The notes under the pieces: generated by a model
What the model was told of the DNA's origin: nothing
What the model saw: the letters and a program-made list of their open reading frames with translations, nothing else
Databases searched by the model: none
In this document: positions 9,647 to 18,377 of the stretch, piece by piece
Numbering within the stretch: position 1 is the first letter of the stretch
Layout of the letters: every line of letters begins with the position of its first letter
Position numbers and translations under genes: made by a program
Assembly: GCF_038562415.1 (NCBI RefSeq)
Contig: NZ_JBCFBA010000001.1
Coordinates: 558,001 to 622,000, forward strand
Reading direction: 5' to 3'
From: Solidesulfovibrio sp.
GTDB lineage: Bacteria > Desulfobacterota > Desulfovibrionia > Desulfovibrionales > Desulfovibrionaceae
Length of the DNA stretch: 64,000 nucleotides

Positions 9647-11092
9647 TCAGGCCAGCAGGGCGAAGAGGAAAAAGAGCCCGGCCCCGAGAAACATCGCCGC
9701 CGGCAGCGTGAATACCCAGGCCATGGCGATGGAACGCAAGGTGCGCATCTGCAGCCCGCTTTTCCCGGCGGCCATGGTGCCGGCCACCCCCGAGGACAGG
9801 ACGTGGGTGGTCGATACCGGCAGCCCCAGGCCGTCGGCCAGGCCGATGGTGGCCATGGCCACCACTTGCGCCGCCGCCCCCTGGGCATAGGACAGCCTGG
9901 TCTTGCCGATTTTTTCGCCGATGGTGACCACGATGCGCTTCCAGCCGACCATGGTGCCGCAACCAAGAGCCAGGGACACGGCCAGCAGCACCCAGTCGGG
10001 CGCGTATTCCGTGGGCCGGCGCAGGGCCCGGCGCCAGTCCTCGATTTGCACCCATTCCCCGGACGGGACGATCCCCTCCAGCAGACGGGCCGCGTCATCC
10101 AGGCACAGGATGTCCGTGCGCAGGTTCCAGCGCTCCGCCGGGGGCAGGTCGGCGAGGCGTTCGACCCCGGCCAGGCGTACCTGGATGGCTTCCGAAGCGG
10201 CCACGGCCCCGCGCACGTCGCAGTTCACGGCCGGCGCGTCGGCGGGCTTTTCCCGAAAGGTCCCCCGGGCGTAGGCCCTGTCGATCTCCAGGCGGTGGGC
10301 GTCGAAATAGTCCGTGAGCCGGGCCGCGACCTGGCGCACGGCCACGACCTCGGCCGGCGGCGTGGCCGTGTCCAGGGCGTAGGCACCGGGCAGGATGCCG
10401 ATAAGGATGAGCATGATCAGCCCCACCCCCTTCTGGCCGTCGTTGGAGCCGTGGGCCAGGCTCACGCCGAGCCCCGAGACGATCAGCGCGGCCCGCATGC
10501 CGGCCGGCGGCGGCGCGTCGCCGGCCGGCGGGGAATGGAGCGCGGGATCGGCGAGGTAACGCCGCAGCAACAGCAACAGCCCGCCGGCGCAGGCAAAGCC
10601 GATGACCGGGGAAAGGAGCAGCGACAGCCCGACTTCCACGGCCTTGTGCCAGTTGACGCCGGCGCCCAGCGGCAGGCCCTCGCGCACGGCGTTGGCCAGG
10701 CCCACGCCCAGGATGGCGCCGATGAGCGTATGGGAGCTCGAAGCCGGCAGCCCCAGGTACCAGGTGCCGAAATTCCACAGGATGGCCGAGACGAGCAGGG
10801 CGAAGACCATGGCCAGGCCGAGGTCGGTGTCGACCGAGACGAGCAGGTCCACCGGCAGCAGGTGGACGATGGAATAGGCCACGGCGATGCCGCCGAGGTG
10901 CACGCCGAGGAAGTTGCACACGCCCGAGAGCGCCACCGCCGTGCGGGCGCGCAGGGCCTTGGTGTAGATGACCGTGGCCACGGCGTTGGCCGTGTCGTGA
11001 AAGCCGTTGACGAATTCGAAGGAGAGAGCGATGCCGAGGGAAGCGAGCAGGAGCGAAAGGGTGTGTCCGTCGAGGCCGCCGAGAAAATCCAT
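9647..11092 (-). CDS. PiT-family inorganic phosphate permease
   Basis: 481 residues, many membrane helices in two halves joined by a cytosolic loop of about 120 residues (roughly 245-370). The two PiT signatures are present: GFHDTANAVAT near 30-40 in the first half and SLAHGSNDGQKGVG in the second. GLPASSSHTLIGA, another conserved PiT element, is near 118. The protein should import phosphate (usually as a metal-phosphate complex) driven by H+ or Na+. Start at 11092 with a GAGGAGAA ribosome site. It is divergent from an operon whose second gene has a PhoU-type domain. PiT and PhoU-like proteins are frequent partners, so a shared phosphate role is likely. Confidence 0.92.
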   Translation of the reverse strand: MDFLGGLDGHTLSLLLASLGIALSFEFVNGFHDTANAVATVIYTKALRARTAVALSGVCNFLGVHLGGIAVAYSIVHLLPVDLLVSVDTDLGLAMVFALLVSAILWNFGTWYLGLPASSSHTLIGAILGVGLANAVREGLPLGAGVNWHKAVEVGLSLLLSPVIGFACAGGLLLLLRRYLADPALHSPPAGDAPPPAGMRAALIVSGLGVSLAHGSNDGQKGVGLIMLILIGILPGAYALDTATPPAEVVAVRQVAARLTDYFDAHRLEIDRAYARGTFREKPADAPAVNCDVRGAVAASEAIQVRLAGVERLADLPPAERWNLRTDILCLDDAARLLEGIVPSGEWVQIEDWRRALRRPTEYAPDWVLLAVSLALGCGTMVGWKRIVVTIGEKIGKTRLSYAQGAAAQVVAMATIGLADGLGLPVSTTHVLSSGVAGTMAAGKSGLQMRTLRSIAMAWVFTLPAAMFLGAGLFFLFALLA

Positions 11093-11143
11093 GCCATTCT
11101 CCTCTGGAATAAAGCCCTGCCACCGGTTCGGGGCCTGTCGGGG

Positions 11144-11326
11144 CTAGGTGCCTTCCACCAGATGGACGAGGGCCTGCCTGGCCTTGAGTTCCTCGGCCGT
11201 GAAATCGAAGCCGAGGCTGGCGGCGTAGGCGACCAGTTCGCCCAGCGGCATGCCGCCGACCAGGAGCAACCGGTCCTTGTCGGCGCGCAGGTATTCGAGG
11301 AAACGGTCGATGGCGTCCTGGCTCAT
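11144..11326 (-). CDS. Nif11-like small protein
   Basis: 60 residues with a strong GGAGGAACCC leader before the ATG at 11326. The sequence fits the Nif11 pattern: an N-terminal helix (AIDRFLEYLRAD), then GELVAYAASLGFDFTAEEL, the most recognisable part of the family. In peptide natural-product systems Nif11 domains serve as leader peptides. Here there is no double-glycine core, no cysteine-rich tail and no synthetase gene, so it looks like a free-standing member of unknown role. It lies 51 bases upstream of the phosphate permease gene on the same strand and may be co-transcribed with it. Confidence 0.7.
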   Translation of the reverse strand: MSQDAIDRFLEYLRADKDRLLLVGGMPLGELVAYAASLGFDFTAEELKARQALVHLVEGT

Positions 11327-11457
11327 GGGTTCCTCCCGGCGCGCCGCTGGCGCGCGATATGCTCTTTCCCTAGCTTGGCGGACGTGAAGGATTTGTCAAC
11401 AGGTTGTGGCGATTGGATGCGGCGTTGCCCGTTCGCCCGCGCCGGCGGCGGTTTGCG

Positions 11458-11490
11458 AAAAAAAACGGGCCGCACGCATTTTGCGGCCCG
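11458..11490 (-). terminator. Intrinsic terminator read on the minus strand
   Basis: A perfect 9-bp stem (11466-11474 with 11482-11490, CGGGCCGCA) closes a 7-base loop. On the minus strand it is followed by eight uridines (A run at 11458-11465). No minus-strand gene lies immediately to its right. It may insulate the Nif11-like/PiT unit, stop antisense transcription, or end a short unannotated RNA. Confidence 0.65.
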
Positions 11491-11575
11491 GGCTTCATCT
11501 TTTCTTCATAATCGGGTGCTAGGAACCGGGTTGCCGCCGGCCGTGGAAGACCCGGGCCGAGGCACAGGAGGGGCT

Positions 11576-11857
11576 GTGTCCAACAAGATATTCAAGTACG
11601 ACGGACTGCAGGAACCGGCGGTCATCGCCGACTATCTGGAAGCCGTGCGCGACGGTTTCGCGCGCGGGGCCGTCACCCTGACCCAGGGCGAGCAGGTGCT
11701 GGAACTTTTGCCCAAGGGCCTGGTGTCCGTGACCATCGAGGGCAAGCAGAAGGGCGAGGACCGCAAGCTCAAGATGACCTTCCGCTGGAAGGAGCGGGAA
11801 TGCGCCTTGCCCGACGCCCCGTTGCGCATCGCGCCAGGGGACGGCGACGATGCATGA
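11576..11857 (+). CDS. amphi-Trp domain protein
   Basis: 93 residues from a GTG start at 11576 behind AGGAGGGG (11566-11573). The pattern (PAVIADYLEAVRDGFARG, then VTLTQGEQVLELLP and an amphipathic strand ending FRWKEREC) fits the small amphi-Trp domain. From memory, that domain occurs beside ATP-grasp and HprK-like kinases in the poorly understood GAK gene group, and that is the context here. Its molecular function is unknown. The alternation of hydrophobic residues with a late Trp suggests a beta-rich binding module. Its stop overlaps the start of the next gene by 8 bases, so the pair is co-translated. Confidence 0.75.
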   Translation: MSNKIFKYDGLQEPAVIADYLEAVRDGFARGAVTLTQGEQVLELLPKGLVSVTIEGKQKGEDRKLKMTFRWKERECALPDAPLRIAPGDGDDA

Positions 11858-13481
11858 GATCGTCACCAACTTCCAGTTCCTGCTGGTCGAGATCGAGCGC
11901 CAGCTCGAGGCCACCCAGGCCGTGGTCGAAAAGCACGACGAACGGCGCATCGCCAAGATCGAATCCCGCGACGACTACATCGACAACCTCAAAAGCGTGA
12001 TCGAAAACGCCTGCTTCGCCACGCTGCACGGCGAGGAGCGGCTCACGTCGCCGGAGATGGCCAAACTGCGGGCCCTTAACATCATCGGCAACAACCTCGA
12101 GCGCGTGGGCGATCACCTCGTCAACGTGGTGCGCCAGACCCGCCACTACGACGACCCGGAGTGCATCAAGCGCTACGCCTACAAGCCGTTTTTCGCCGAG
12201 GTCAGAAAGGCCCTGGAGTGGACGCCGCGGGCCGTGCTCGAACGCGACATGGCGGCGGCCCTCAAAATCTGCCGCTGCGAACTCCAGCTCGACCGGCTCT
12301 ACAAGGAGCAGTTCGACCGCATCCGCGACGAACTGCGTTCGGGCTTCCAGACCGGCGACCTGCTCACCACGCTGTTTATCTTCCGCTACCTGGAACGCAT
12401 GGGCGATGCCCTCCTTAACGTCGGCGAGGCGGCCATTTTCGCCATCACCGGCGACAAGTTCAAGATCCACCAGTTCACGGCCTTAAAGGATATCCTCACC
12501 GAAGGCGGCCACGAGCTGCCCCTGTCCGAGATCGACTTCGCCTCCATCTGGGGCACGCGCTCGGGCTGCCGCATCGGGCGGGTGGCCGACCGCGACGGGG
12601 ACGGCGTCACCCACCGCGAGGTCATCTTCAAGGACGGCGACACGGCCAAGCTGCGCCAGGAAGCGGCCAACATCGCGCGTTGGGACAGCCTCCGGCCGGG
12701 GCTGGCCCCCCGGGTCGAGGCCTTCCGCGAGGGCAAGAAATCCAGCTCCATGCTGGTGGAACTCCTGCCCGGCCAGACCATCCAGGACATCGCCGTGGGC
12801 GGCGACGCGGCCCTGCTGCGCCGGGCGCTTACGGCCCTGTGCCGCACCGTCGGCGAGATATGGACCGGGTCCCTGTCCCCCGTGCCGGTCCCGGCCGGGG
12901 CCATGGCCCAGTTGCGCGCCCGGTTGCCCGAGGTGCTCTCGGTCCACCCGGGATTGAAAAGCGTGCGCCGGGCCATCGGCGCCTGCGCCCTGCCGAGCCT
13001 CGACGAGGCCATCGCCGCCGCCGAGGACGTGGAAGGCCGCCTGGCCGCGCCCTACGCCGTGCTGCTCCACGGCGACTACAACAGCAACAACATCCTGTAC
13101 GACGTGACCGAGGACCGCATCCACTACATCGACCTGCACCGCTCGGCCGAGGGCGACGCCGCCCAGGACGTCTCGGTCTTCATGATCTCCAACTTCCGCC
13201 TGCCCATCTTCGACGCGGTCCGGCGGCGGCTCCTCAACGCCATCAGCACCGAGTTCTTCACCTTCGCCCGGTCCTTCGCCGCCCGCCACGGCGACGCCAG
13301 CTTCGAAATGCGCCTGGCCCTGGGCCTGGCCCGGTCGCTGATCACCTCGACGCGCTTTGAACTGAGCGAGCGTTTTTCCAGGCTCATGTTCGCGCGCGGC
13401 ATGTATCTGCTTTCCCGCGTGGCCGGCCATACCGGCGACACGTCGGGATTTAGGCTGCCGCTGGCGGCCGTGTGCTATTAG
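11850..13481 (+). CDS. PhoU-domain / aminoglycoside-phosphotransferase-like kinase fusion
   Basis: 543 residues in two parts. Residues 1 to about 215 are helical and PhoU-like, with repeated elements NIIGNNLERVGDHLVNV near 70-85 and FIFRYLERMGDALLNVGE near 175-192, the family's metal-binding helix motif. Residues from about 225 form an APH/choline-kinase-type fold with the catalytic loop HGDYNSNN at 407-414 and the metal Asp in YIDLHRS near 428. The kinase target is unknown; protein, sugar or small metabolite are all possible. PhoU domains usually report phosphate status, so the fusion may couple phosphate sensing to a phosphotransfer. It sits in a run of four GAK-type genes and is divergent from a phosphate permease. 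Confidence 0.82.
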   Translation: MHEIVTNFQFLLVEIERQLEATQAVVEKHDERRIAKIESRDDYIDNLKSVIENACFATLHGEERLTSPEMAKLRALNIIGNNLERVGDHLVNVVRQTRHYDDPECIKRYAYKPFFAEVRKALEWTPRAVLERDMAAALKICRCELQLDRLYKEQFDRIRDELRSGFQTGDLLTTLFIFRYLERMGDALLNVGEAAIFAITGDKFKIHQFTALKDILTEGGHELPLSEIDFASIWGTRSGCRIGRVADRDGDGVTHREVIFKDGDTAKLRQEAANIARWDSLRPGLAPRVEAFREGKKSSSMLVELLPGQTIQDIAVGGDAALLRRALTALCRTVGEIWTGSLSPVPVPAGAMAQLRARLPEVLSVHPGLKSVRRAIGACALPSLDEAIAAAEDVEGRLAAPYAVLLHGDYNSNNILYDVTEDRIHYIDLHRSAEGDAAQDVSVFMISNFRLPIFDAVRRRLLNAISTEFFTFARSFAARHGDASFEMRLALGLARSLITSTRFELSERFSRLMFARGMYLLSRVAGHTGDTSGFRLPLAAVCY

Positions 13482-13501
13482 CCCAAAACAGGCGAGGGGG
13501 T

Positions 13502-13520
13502 GACGCGGCCAGGCCGCGTC
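13502..13520 (+). other. Small GC hairpin between kinase and ATP-grasp genes
   Basis: GACGCGGC pairs with GCCGCGTC around a 3-base loop, in the 79-base gap. There is no U-tract, so it is more likely an mRNA stability or processing element than a terminator. Confidence 0.4.
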
Positions 13521-13560
13521 CCGCCCCGGCGCCAGACGACATCGACGCCATGGAGGCATC

Positions 13561-14445
13561 ATGAAAAAAATCGGCGTGGTGGGCATCCCCAAGGGATGGT
13601 CCACCCTGCGGCTCCTGGACGCCCTGGAAGCGCGCACGGGCTATCGCCTGTGCATCGACATGGCCGAGGTCCGCCTCGACCTCGAAACGGGCAAGCTTTT
13701 CTGCCAGGGAACCGACCTCACCGGCCTCGATGCCGTCATCGTGAAAAAGATCGCCCCGTCCTATTCCCCCCATGCCCTGGACCGCATGGAGGTGCTGCGC
13801 TTTCTCCACCGCAAGGGCGTGCCGGTCTTTTCCGACCCGGACAGCATGTTCCGCCTCATCGACCGCTTAAGCGGCACGACCGTGCTGCGCCTGGGCGGCA
13901 TTCCCATGCCGCCCACCGTGGTCACCGAGGACATCGAGGAAGCGGCCGCCACGGTGGCCGATTTCGGCAAGGCCGTGTTCAAGCCGCTGTATTCCTCCAA
14001 GGCCCGGGGCATGACCGTCATCGAGGACACGGCCGACGTGCGCGAGGAGATCGCCGACTTCAAGTCCGCCGGCAACCAAGTCATGTACATCCAGAAGATG
14101 GTCTCCCACGCCGGCGGCCACCTCGACCTGGGCGTCTCCTTTCTCGGCGGCAAGTACCTGGCCACCTACGCCCGCCAGGGCAGCGGCGATTCCTGGGACA
14201 CCACCACCCGCACCGGCGGCAGGTATGTGCCCCACGAGCCGTCCCCGGAGATCATCGCCCTGGCCCACAAGGCGCAAGACCTGTTCCCGGGCATGGCCTT
14301 TACCTGCGTCGACGTGGTGGAAACCCCGGACGGCGCGGCCATCTACGAGGTTTCGGCCTTCGGCGGCTTCCGGGGACTGCTGGACGCCTGCGGCATCGAC
14401 GCCGCCGCCGCCTACGCCGACCACGTCCTGGAGGCCATCCGATGA
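13561..14445 (+). CDS. ATP-grasp (RimK-like) enzyme, GAK-system type
   Basis: 294 residues. Start at 13561 behind a TGGAGG site. A small N-terminal Rossmann-like part (KKIGVVGIPKGW) precedes an ATP-grasp fold: the ATP-binding lysine region is FGKAVFKPLYSSKARGMTVI near 136-155, and the late acidic block TCVDVVE and AIYEVSAFGGFRG near 245-270 supplies Mg-binding residues. RimK-type enzymes ligate amino acids or other carboxylates to amines. This branch resembles the ATP-grasp member of the GAK group, whose substrate is not known to me. It overlaps the next gene by ATGA, so expression is coupled to the HprK-related kinase. Confidence 0.82.
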   Translation: MKKIGVVGIPKGWSTLRLLDALEARTGYRLCIDMAEVRLDLETGKLFCQGTDLTGLDAVIVKKIAPSYSPHALDRMEVLRFLHRKGVPVFSDPDSMFRLIDRLSGTTVLRLGGIPMPPTVVTEDIEEAAATVADFGKAVFKPLYSSKARGMTVIEDTADVREEIADFKSAGNQVMYIQKMVSHAGGHLDLGVSFLGGKYLATYARQGSGDSWDTTTRTGGRYVPHEPSPEIIALAHKAQDLFPGMAFTCVDVVETPDGAAIYEVSAFGGFRGLLDACGIDAAAAYADHVLEAIR

Positions 14446-15533
14446 GCGCGCACCATCCCCTGACCATGGCCCGGCTGCTGGCCCCCATCCTCGAAACCGC
14501 CCCCATCACCCACCGCCTGGAAGTGACCTTCGGCGACGTGACGGTCCTGGTCGCGTCCAATTCCAAGGGCCTCATCGACAAGCTGGCCGATTATTACCGC
14601 GACTTCGTGGGCGGCGGCGGCGCCACCCGCATCCCGGTCACGGCCATCGAGGCCGGCCCGCCGGACTTCGACCTGCCCTTCGCCGTCAAGGGGCGCGAAC
14701 CCGGCAAGACCAAAATCAAGGAAGCCTACTGCGACCTGCCGGACGGCCGGGTGGTCAAAAAGCTCCTCACCGGGCTCGTCTTTCTGTTCGGCCACGGTGA
14801 CAACTACGCCGTGGGCCCGTGCATCGACAACGACAACCAGGTCGTCAACTTCATCAACAACCGCTTCATCGAGCTGTGCCTCAAGCGCGGTGCCCTGCTC
14901 TTCCACGCCGCCGGCGTGGCCGAGGGGGGCAAGGGCCTGGTCATCGCCGGCTTTTCCGGGGCCGGCAAGTCGACCCTGGCCCTGGAGATCATGCGCCACG
15001 GCACGGATTTCGTGAGCAACGACCGGGTGATGGTCGCCAAGGCGGACTCGGGCCTGGTCATGACCGGCGTGGCCAAGATGCCCCGGGTCAACCCCGGCAC
15101 GGTGCTGAACAACCCGAGCCTGCACGGGGTCATGAGCGAAGCCGACCGAGGGCGTTTCTCCGCCCTGCCCCAGGCCGAACTGTGGGACCTGGAGCACAAG
15201 TACGATGCCTTCATCGACACCTGTTTCGGCCCTGGCCGCTTCAAGCTGTCCTGCCCCATGGCTGGCCTTGTGGTGCTGCGCTGGAAGCGCGACAGCTCGC
15301 CCATGACGGCGCAACGCGTCGATTTGCGGGAGCGGCGCGACCTCATGGCCGCCTTCATGAAGGACCTGGGGCTTTTCTACGAATTCGAGGATGCCGACGA
15401 GCCCACCATGGCCAGCCAGAAGGCCTACCTCGACCTGCTCGGCGACCTGCCGGTCCTGGAGATCGACGGCGGCGTGGATTTCCACAAGGCGGCCGAGGCC
15501 TGCCTGGAATTTTTGCGCCGGGTCAAGGGCTAG
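14442..15533 (+). CDS. HprK-related kinase (type B)
   Basis: 363 residues. A P-loop GFSGAGKST is at 170-178, directly after LFHAAGVAEGGKGLVIA. FVSNDRVMV, the usual second acidic block of HPr-kinase/phosphorylases, follows near 190. The N-terminal 150 residues are family-specific and not like canonical HprK. No HPr or PTS gene is visible in the window, so its target is probably not HPr. The ATGA overlap with the ATP-grasp gene and the neighbouring amphi-Trp and PhoU/APH genes match what I recall as the GAK arrangement. The CofD-like and XXXCH members of that group are not seen here. Confidence 0.8.
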   Translation: MSAHHPLTMARLLAPILETAPITHRLEVTFGDVTVLVASNSKGLIDKLADYYRDFVGGGGATRIPVTAIEAGPPDFDLPFAVKGREPGKTKIKEAYCDLPDGRVVKKLLTGLVFLFGHGDNYAVGPCIDNDNQVVNFINNRFIELCLKRGALLFHAAGVAEGGKGLVIAGFSGAGKSTLALEIMRHGTDFVSNDRVMVAKADSGLVMTGVAKMPRVNPGTVLNNPSLHGVMSEADRGRFSALPQAELWDLEHKYDAFIDTCFGPGRFKLSCPMAGLVVLRWKRDSSPMTAQRVDLRERRDLMAAFMKDLGLFYEFEDADEPTMASQKAYLDLLGDLPVLEIDGGVDFHKAAEACLEFLRRVKG

Positions 15534-15567
15534 CCCACCGGCCCCACGCCCACAGTGCGGAGTCTCC

Positions 15568-18345
15568 ATGACCGATCCCATGACCACGCCCGTCGCCGCC
15601 GGTGACACCCCGGCGAGCGAGGCCGAACGGGAAGCCTTGCGCCTGGCCCCGGAAGAGGAATTCCTCAAAAACCTCGAACACTTCGTCCAGAAAGCCAACG
15701 CCTTCGACGCCCTGGCCCACCAGCGCAAGCTCTCGGCCTACGACGTCTATCGCCACCTCGACGGCCTGTGGCGGGAGCTCGCCCAGACCGGCCAGACGCT
15801 TCAGGAACCCGAACCCGAGCAAAAACCCGCCTTTCCGGGCCTCAGCGGCGCCGAAGCCCGGGAGCGCCTGCGCAAATTCGGCCCCAACCAGGCCGTCACG
15901 GCCAAGCCCGTCACCGTCTGGAGCCGGCTGTGGGAGGCGGTCAAGAACCCCCTGGTCGTGTTGCTGCTGGTGCTCGGCGCCATCTCCTACGCCACCGACG
16001 ACCTCCGCTCGGCCGTGGTCATCATCGGCATGGCCGTCATGGGCGTGGTGCTCAAGGTCATCCAGGAGGCCAAGGCCGACACCGCCGCCGCCGAGCTCAA
16101 GAAAATGGTCCACACCACGGCCACGGCCCTGCGCGACGGCAGGCAGGCCGAGATTCCCCTGGCCGAGGTGGTGCCCGGCGACATCGTGCTGCTGGCCGCC
16201 GGCGACATGGTGCCGGCCGACGTGCAGCTGATTCGGGCCAAGGACCTGCACATCAACCAGGCCATGCTCACGGGCGAGGCCTTGCCCGTGGAAAAAACCG
16301 CCCGGCCGGCCGATGCGCCCGCCCCGGACGGCGAAACCGGCCTTGGCGATCCGGCCCTGTGCTTCATGGGCACCAACGTCGTGTCCGGCTCGGCCGCGGC
16401 CGTGGTCACGGCCACCGGGGCGCGCACCTATTTCGGCGGCATCGCGGCCAAGCTCTCGCAAAAGCGCGTGGAGACCGACTTCGACAAGGGCATCAAAAGC
16501 TTCACCGCACTCATGCTGCGCTTCATGCTGGTCATGGTGCCCTTCGTTTTCATCATAAACGGCGCCACCAGCCACGACTGGATGGGCGCCTTCATGTTCG
16601 CCCTGGCCGTGGCCGTGGGGCTGACCCCGGAAATGCTGCCCATGGTGGTGACGGTGTGCCTGTCCAAGGGCGCCCTGGCCATGTCCCGGCACAAGGTCAT
16701 CGTCAAGCGCCTGGACGCCATCCAGAACTTCGGGGCCATCGACGTGCTGTGCACGGACAAGACCGGCACCCTGACCCAGGACAGGATCATCCTGGAGAAA
16801 TACCTGGACGTCACCGGCGAGGAGGACAACTCCGTCCTGGAATACGCCTACGTCAACAGCAAGCTGCAAACCGGGCTGCGCAACGCCCTGGACCTGGCCG
16901 TCATCGCCTCCGGCGACGACGTGGGTTCGGCCATCGACCCGGCCCGCTACGAACTCCTCGACGAGATCCCCTTCGACTTCATGCGCCGGCGCTTAAGCGT
17001 CATCGTGCGCGACACGGCCACGGGCAAGGCCGTGCTCATCTGCAAGGGCGCGGCCGAGGAGGTCTTCGCCCAAAGCCGCGATTGCCTCCACGACGGCGTC
17101 GTCTCCCCCCTGGACGCCGTGCACCGCGAGACCATGCAGGAGGTGGTGCACGAATTAAACGACGACGGCTTCCGGGTGGTGGCCCTGGCCTCCAAGGAAG
17201 TGGACGGTTCGCGCCACGATTTCGCCGTGGCCGACGAGTGCGACCTGACCCTGATGGGCTACCTGGCCTTCCTCGACCCGCCCAAGGACACCGCCGCCGA
17301 CGCCCTGGCCACCATGATCGCCCACGGCATCCAACCCAAGATCGTCACCGGCGACAACGCCGTGATCACGGCGAAAATCTGCCGCGAGGTGCGCTTTGAC
17401 GCCGGCGACCACATTATCACCGGCGAGCGGCTGGCGGCCATGTCCGAGGCCGAGGTGCTCGACGCCGTGGAGGTGTGCCACGTCTTCGCCAAGCTCGACC
17501 CCATGCAGAAGGAACAAATCGTCGCGGCCCTTCGCCGCAAGGGCCACGTGGTCGGCTTCATGGGCGACGGCATCAACGACGCCCCGGCCCTGCGGGCCGC
17601 CGATGTCGGCATCTCGGTGGACTCGGCCGTGGACGTGGCCAAGGAATCGGCCGACATCATCCTGCTCGAAAAAAGCCTGCACGTCCTGGAGCACGGCGTG
17701 CTCGAGGGCCGCAAGATCTTTTTCAACATCACCAAGTACATCCGCATGGGGGCCAGTTCCAACTTCGGCAACATGTTCAGCGTGCTCGGGGCCAGCGCCT
17801 TTCTGCCCTTCCTGCCCATGCTGCCCATCCAGATCCTGGTCAACAACCTCATGTACGACTTCTCCCAGACGGCCATCCCCACGGACAACGTGGACGCGGA
17901 CATCCTCGGCAAACCGCGGCGCTGGCGCATCGACGACATTCGCCGCTACATCCTCTACCTCGGCCCGGTCAGTTCGCTGTTCGACTACGTCACCTTCTTC
18001 ATCCTCATCCACTTCTTCGGCGCCTGGAACAACCCGGCGCTCTTCCAGACCGGCTGGTTCATCGAGTCGCTGCTCTCCCAGACCCTCATCGTGCACGTCA
18101 TCCGCACGGACAACCTTCCCTTCGTGCAGAGCTGGTCGAGCCTGCCCCTTGGCGCCACGACCATCCTCATCTGCCTGTTCGGGATCTGGCTGCCCTTTTC
18201 GCCCCTGGCCCACACCTTCGGCCTGGTCGTGCCGCCGGCCGGCTACTGGGGGCTCATGGCCCTGGTGATCTTCTGCTACATGTGCCTGGCCCAGGTGGTG
18301 AAGTCCTGGGTGGTGCGCCGCATTCACGCCAGTTGCGCCGTCTAG
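15568..18345 (+). CDS. mgtA: MgtA-type P-type ATPase (Mg2+ transport)
   Basis: 925 residues, P3B-type. The transduction motif is TGEALPVEK and the phosphorylation site is DKTGTLT with Asp397. The M4 region GLTPEMLPMVVT and the lead-in VIVKRLDAIQNFGAIDVL are near-identical to MgtA proteins, as are the hinge GDGINDAPAL and the C-terminal NNLMYDFSQTAIPTDNVD. It should import Mg2+ into the cytoplasm. The first roughly 100 residues are unusual in beginning with an acidic helical region (EEEFLKNLEHFVQKANAFDALAHQ) before the normal cation-ATPase N-terminus. Only 34 bases separate it from the HprK-related gene, so it is probably read with the GAK-type operon. Confidence 0.9.
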   Translation: MTDPMTTPVAAGDTPASEAEREALRLAPEEEFLKNLEHFVQKANAFDALAHQRKLSAYDVYRHLDGLWRELAQTGQTLQEPEPEQKPAFPGLSGAEARERLRKFGPNQAVTAKPVTVWSRLWEAVKNPLVVLLLVLGAISYATDDLRSAVVIIGMAVMGVVLKVIQEAKADTAAAELKKMVHTTATALRDGRQAEIPLAEVVPGDIVLLAAGDMVPADVQLIRAKDLHINQAMLTGEALPVEKTARPADAPAPDGETGLGDPALCFMGTNVVSGSAAAVVTATGARTYFGGIAAKLSQKRVETDFDKGIKSFTALMLRFMLVMVPFVFIINGATSHDWMGAFMFALAVAVGLTPEMLPMVVTVCLSKGALAMSRHKVIVKRLDAIQNFGAIDVLCTDKTGTLTQDRIILEKYLDVTGEEDNSVLEYAYVNSKLQTGLRNALDLAVIASGDDVGSAIDPARYELLDEIPFDFMRRRLSVIVRDTATGKAVLICKGAAEEVFAQSRDCLHDGVVSPLDAVHRETMQEVVHELNDDGFRVVALASKEVDGSRHDFAVADECDLTLMGYLAFLDPPKDTAADALATMIAHGIQPKIVTGDNAVITAKICREVRFDAGDHIITGERLAAMSEAEVLDAVEVCHVFAKLDPMQKEQIVAALRRKGHVVGFMGDGINDAPALRAADVGISVDSAVDVAKESADIILLEKSLHVLEHGVLEGRKIFFNITKYIRMGASSNFGNMFSVLGASAFLPFLPMLPIQILVNNLMYDFSQTAIPTDNVDADILGKPRRWRIDDIRRYILYLGPVSSLFDYVTFFILIHFFGAWNNPALFQTGWFIESLLSQTLIVHVIRTDNLPFVQSWSSLPLGATTILICLFGIWLPFSPLAHTFGLVVPPAGYWGLMALVIFCYMCLAQVVKSWVVRRIHASCAV

Positions 18346-18377
18346 GCGACGCGCCCGGACAGAGGCCCCAAAAAGCG

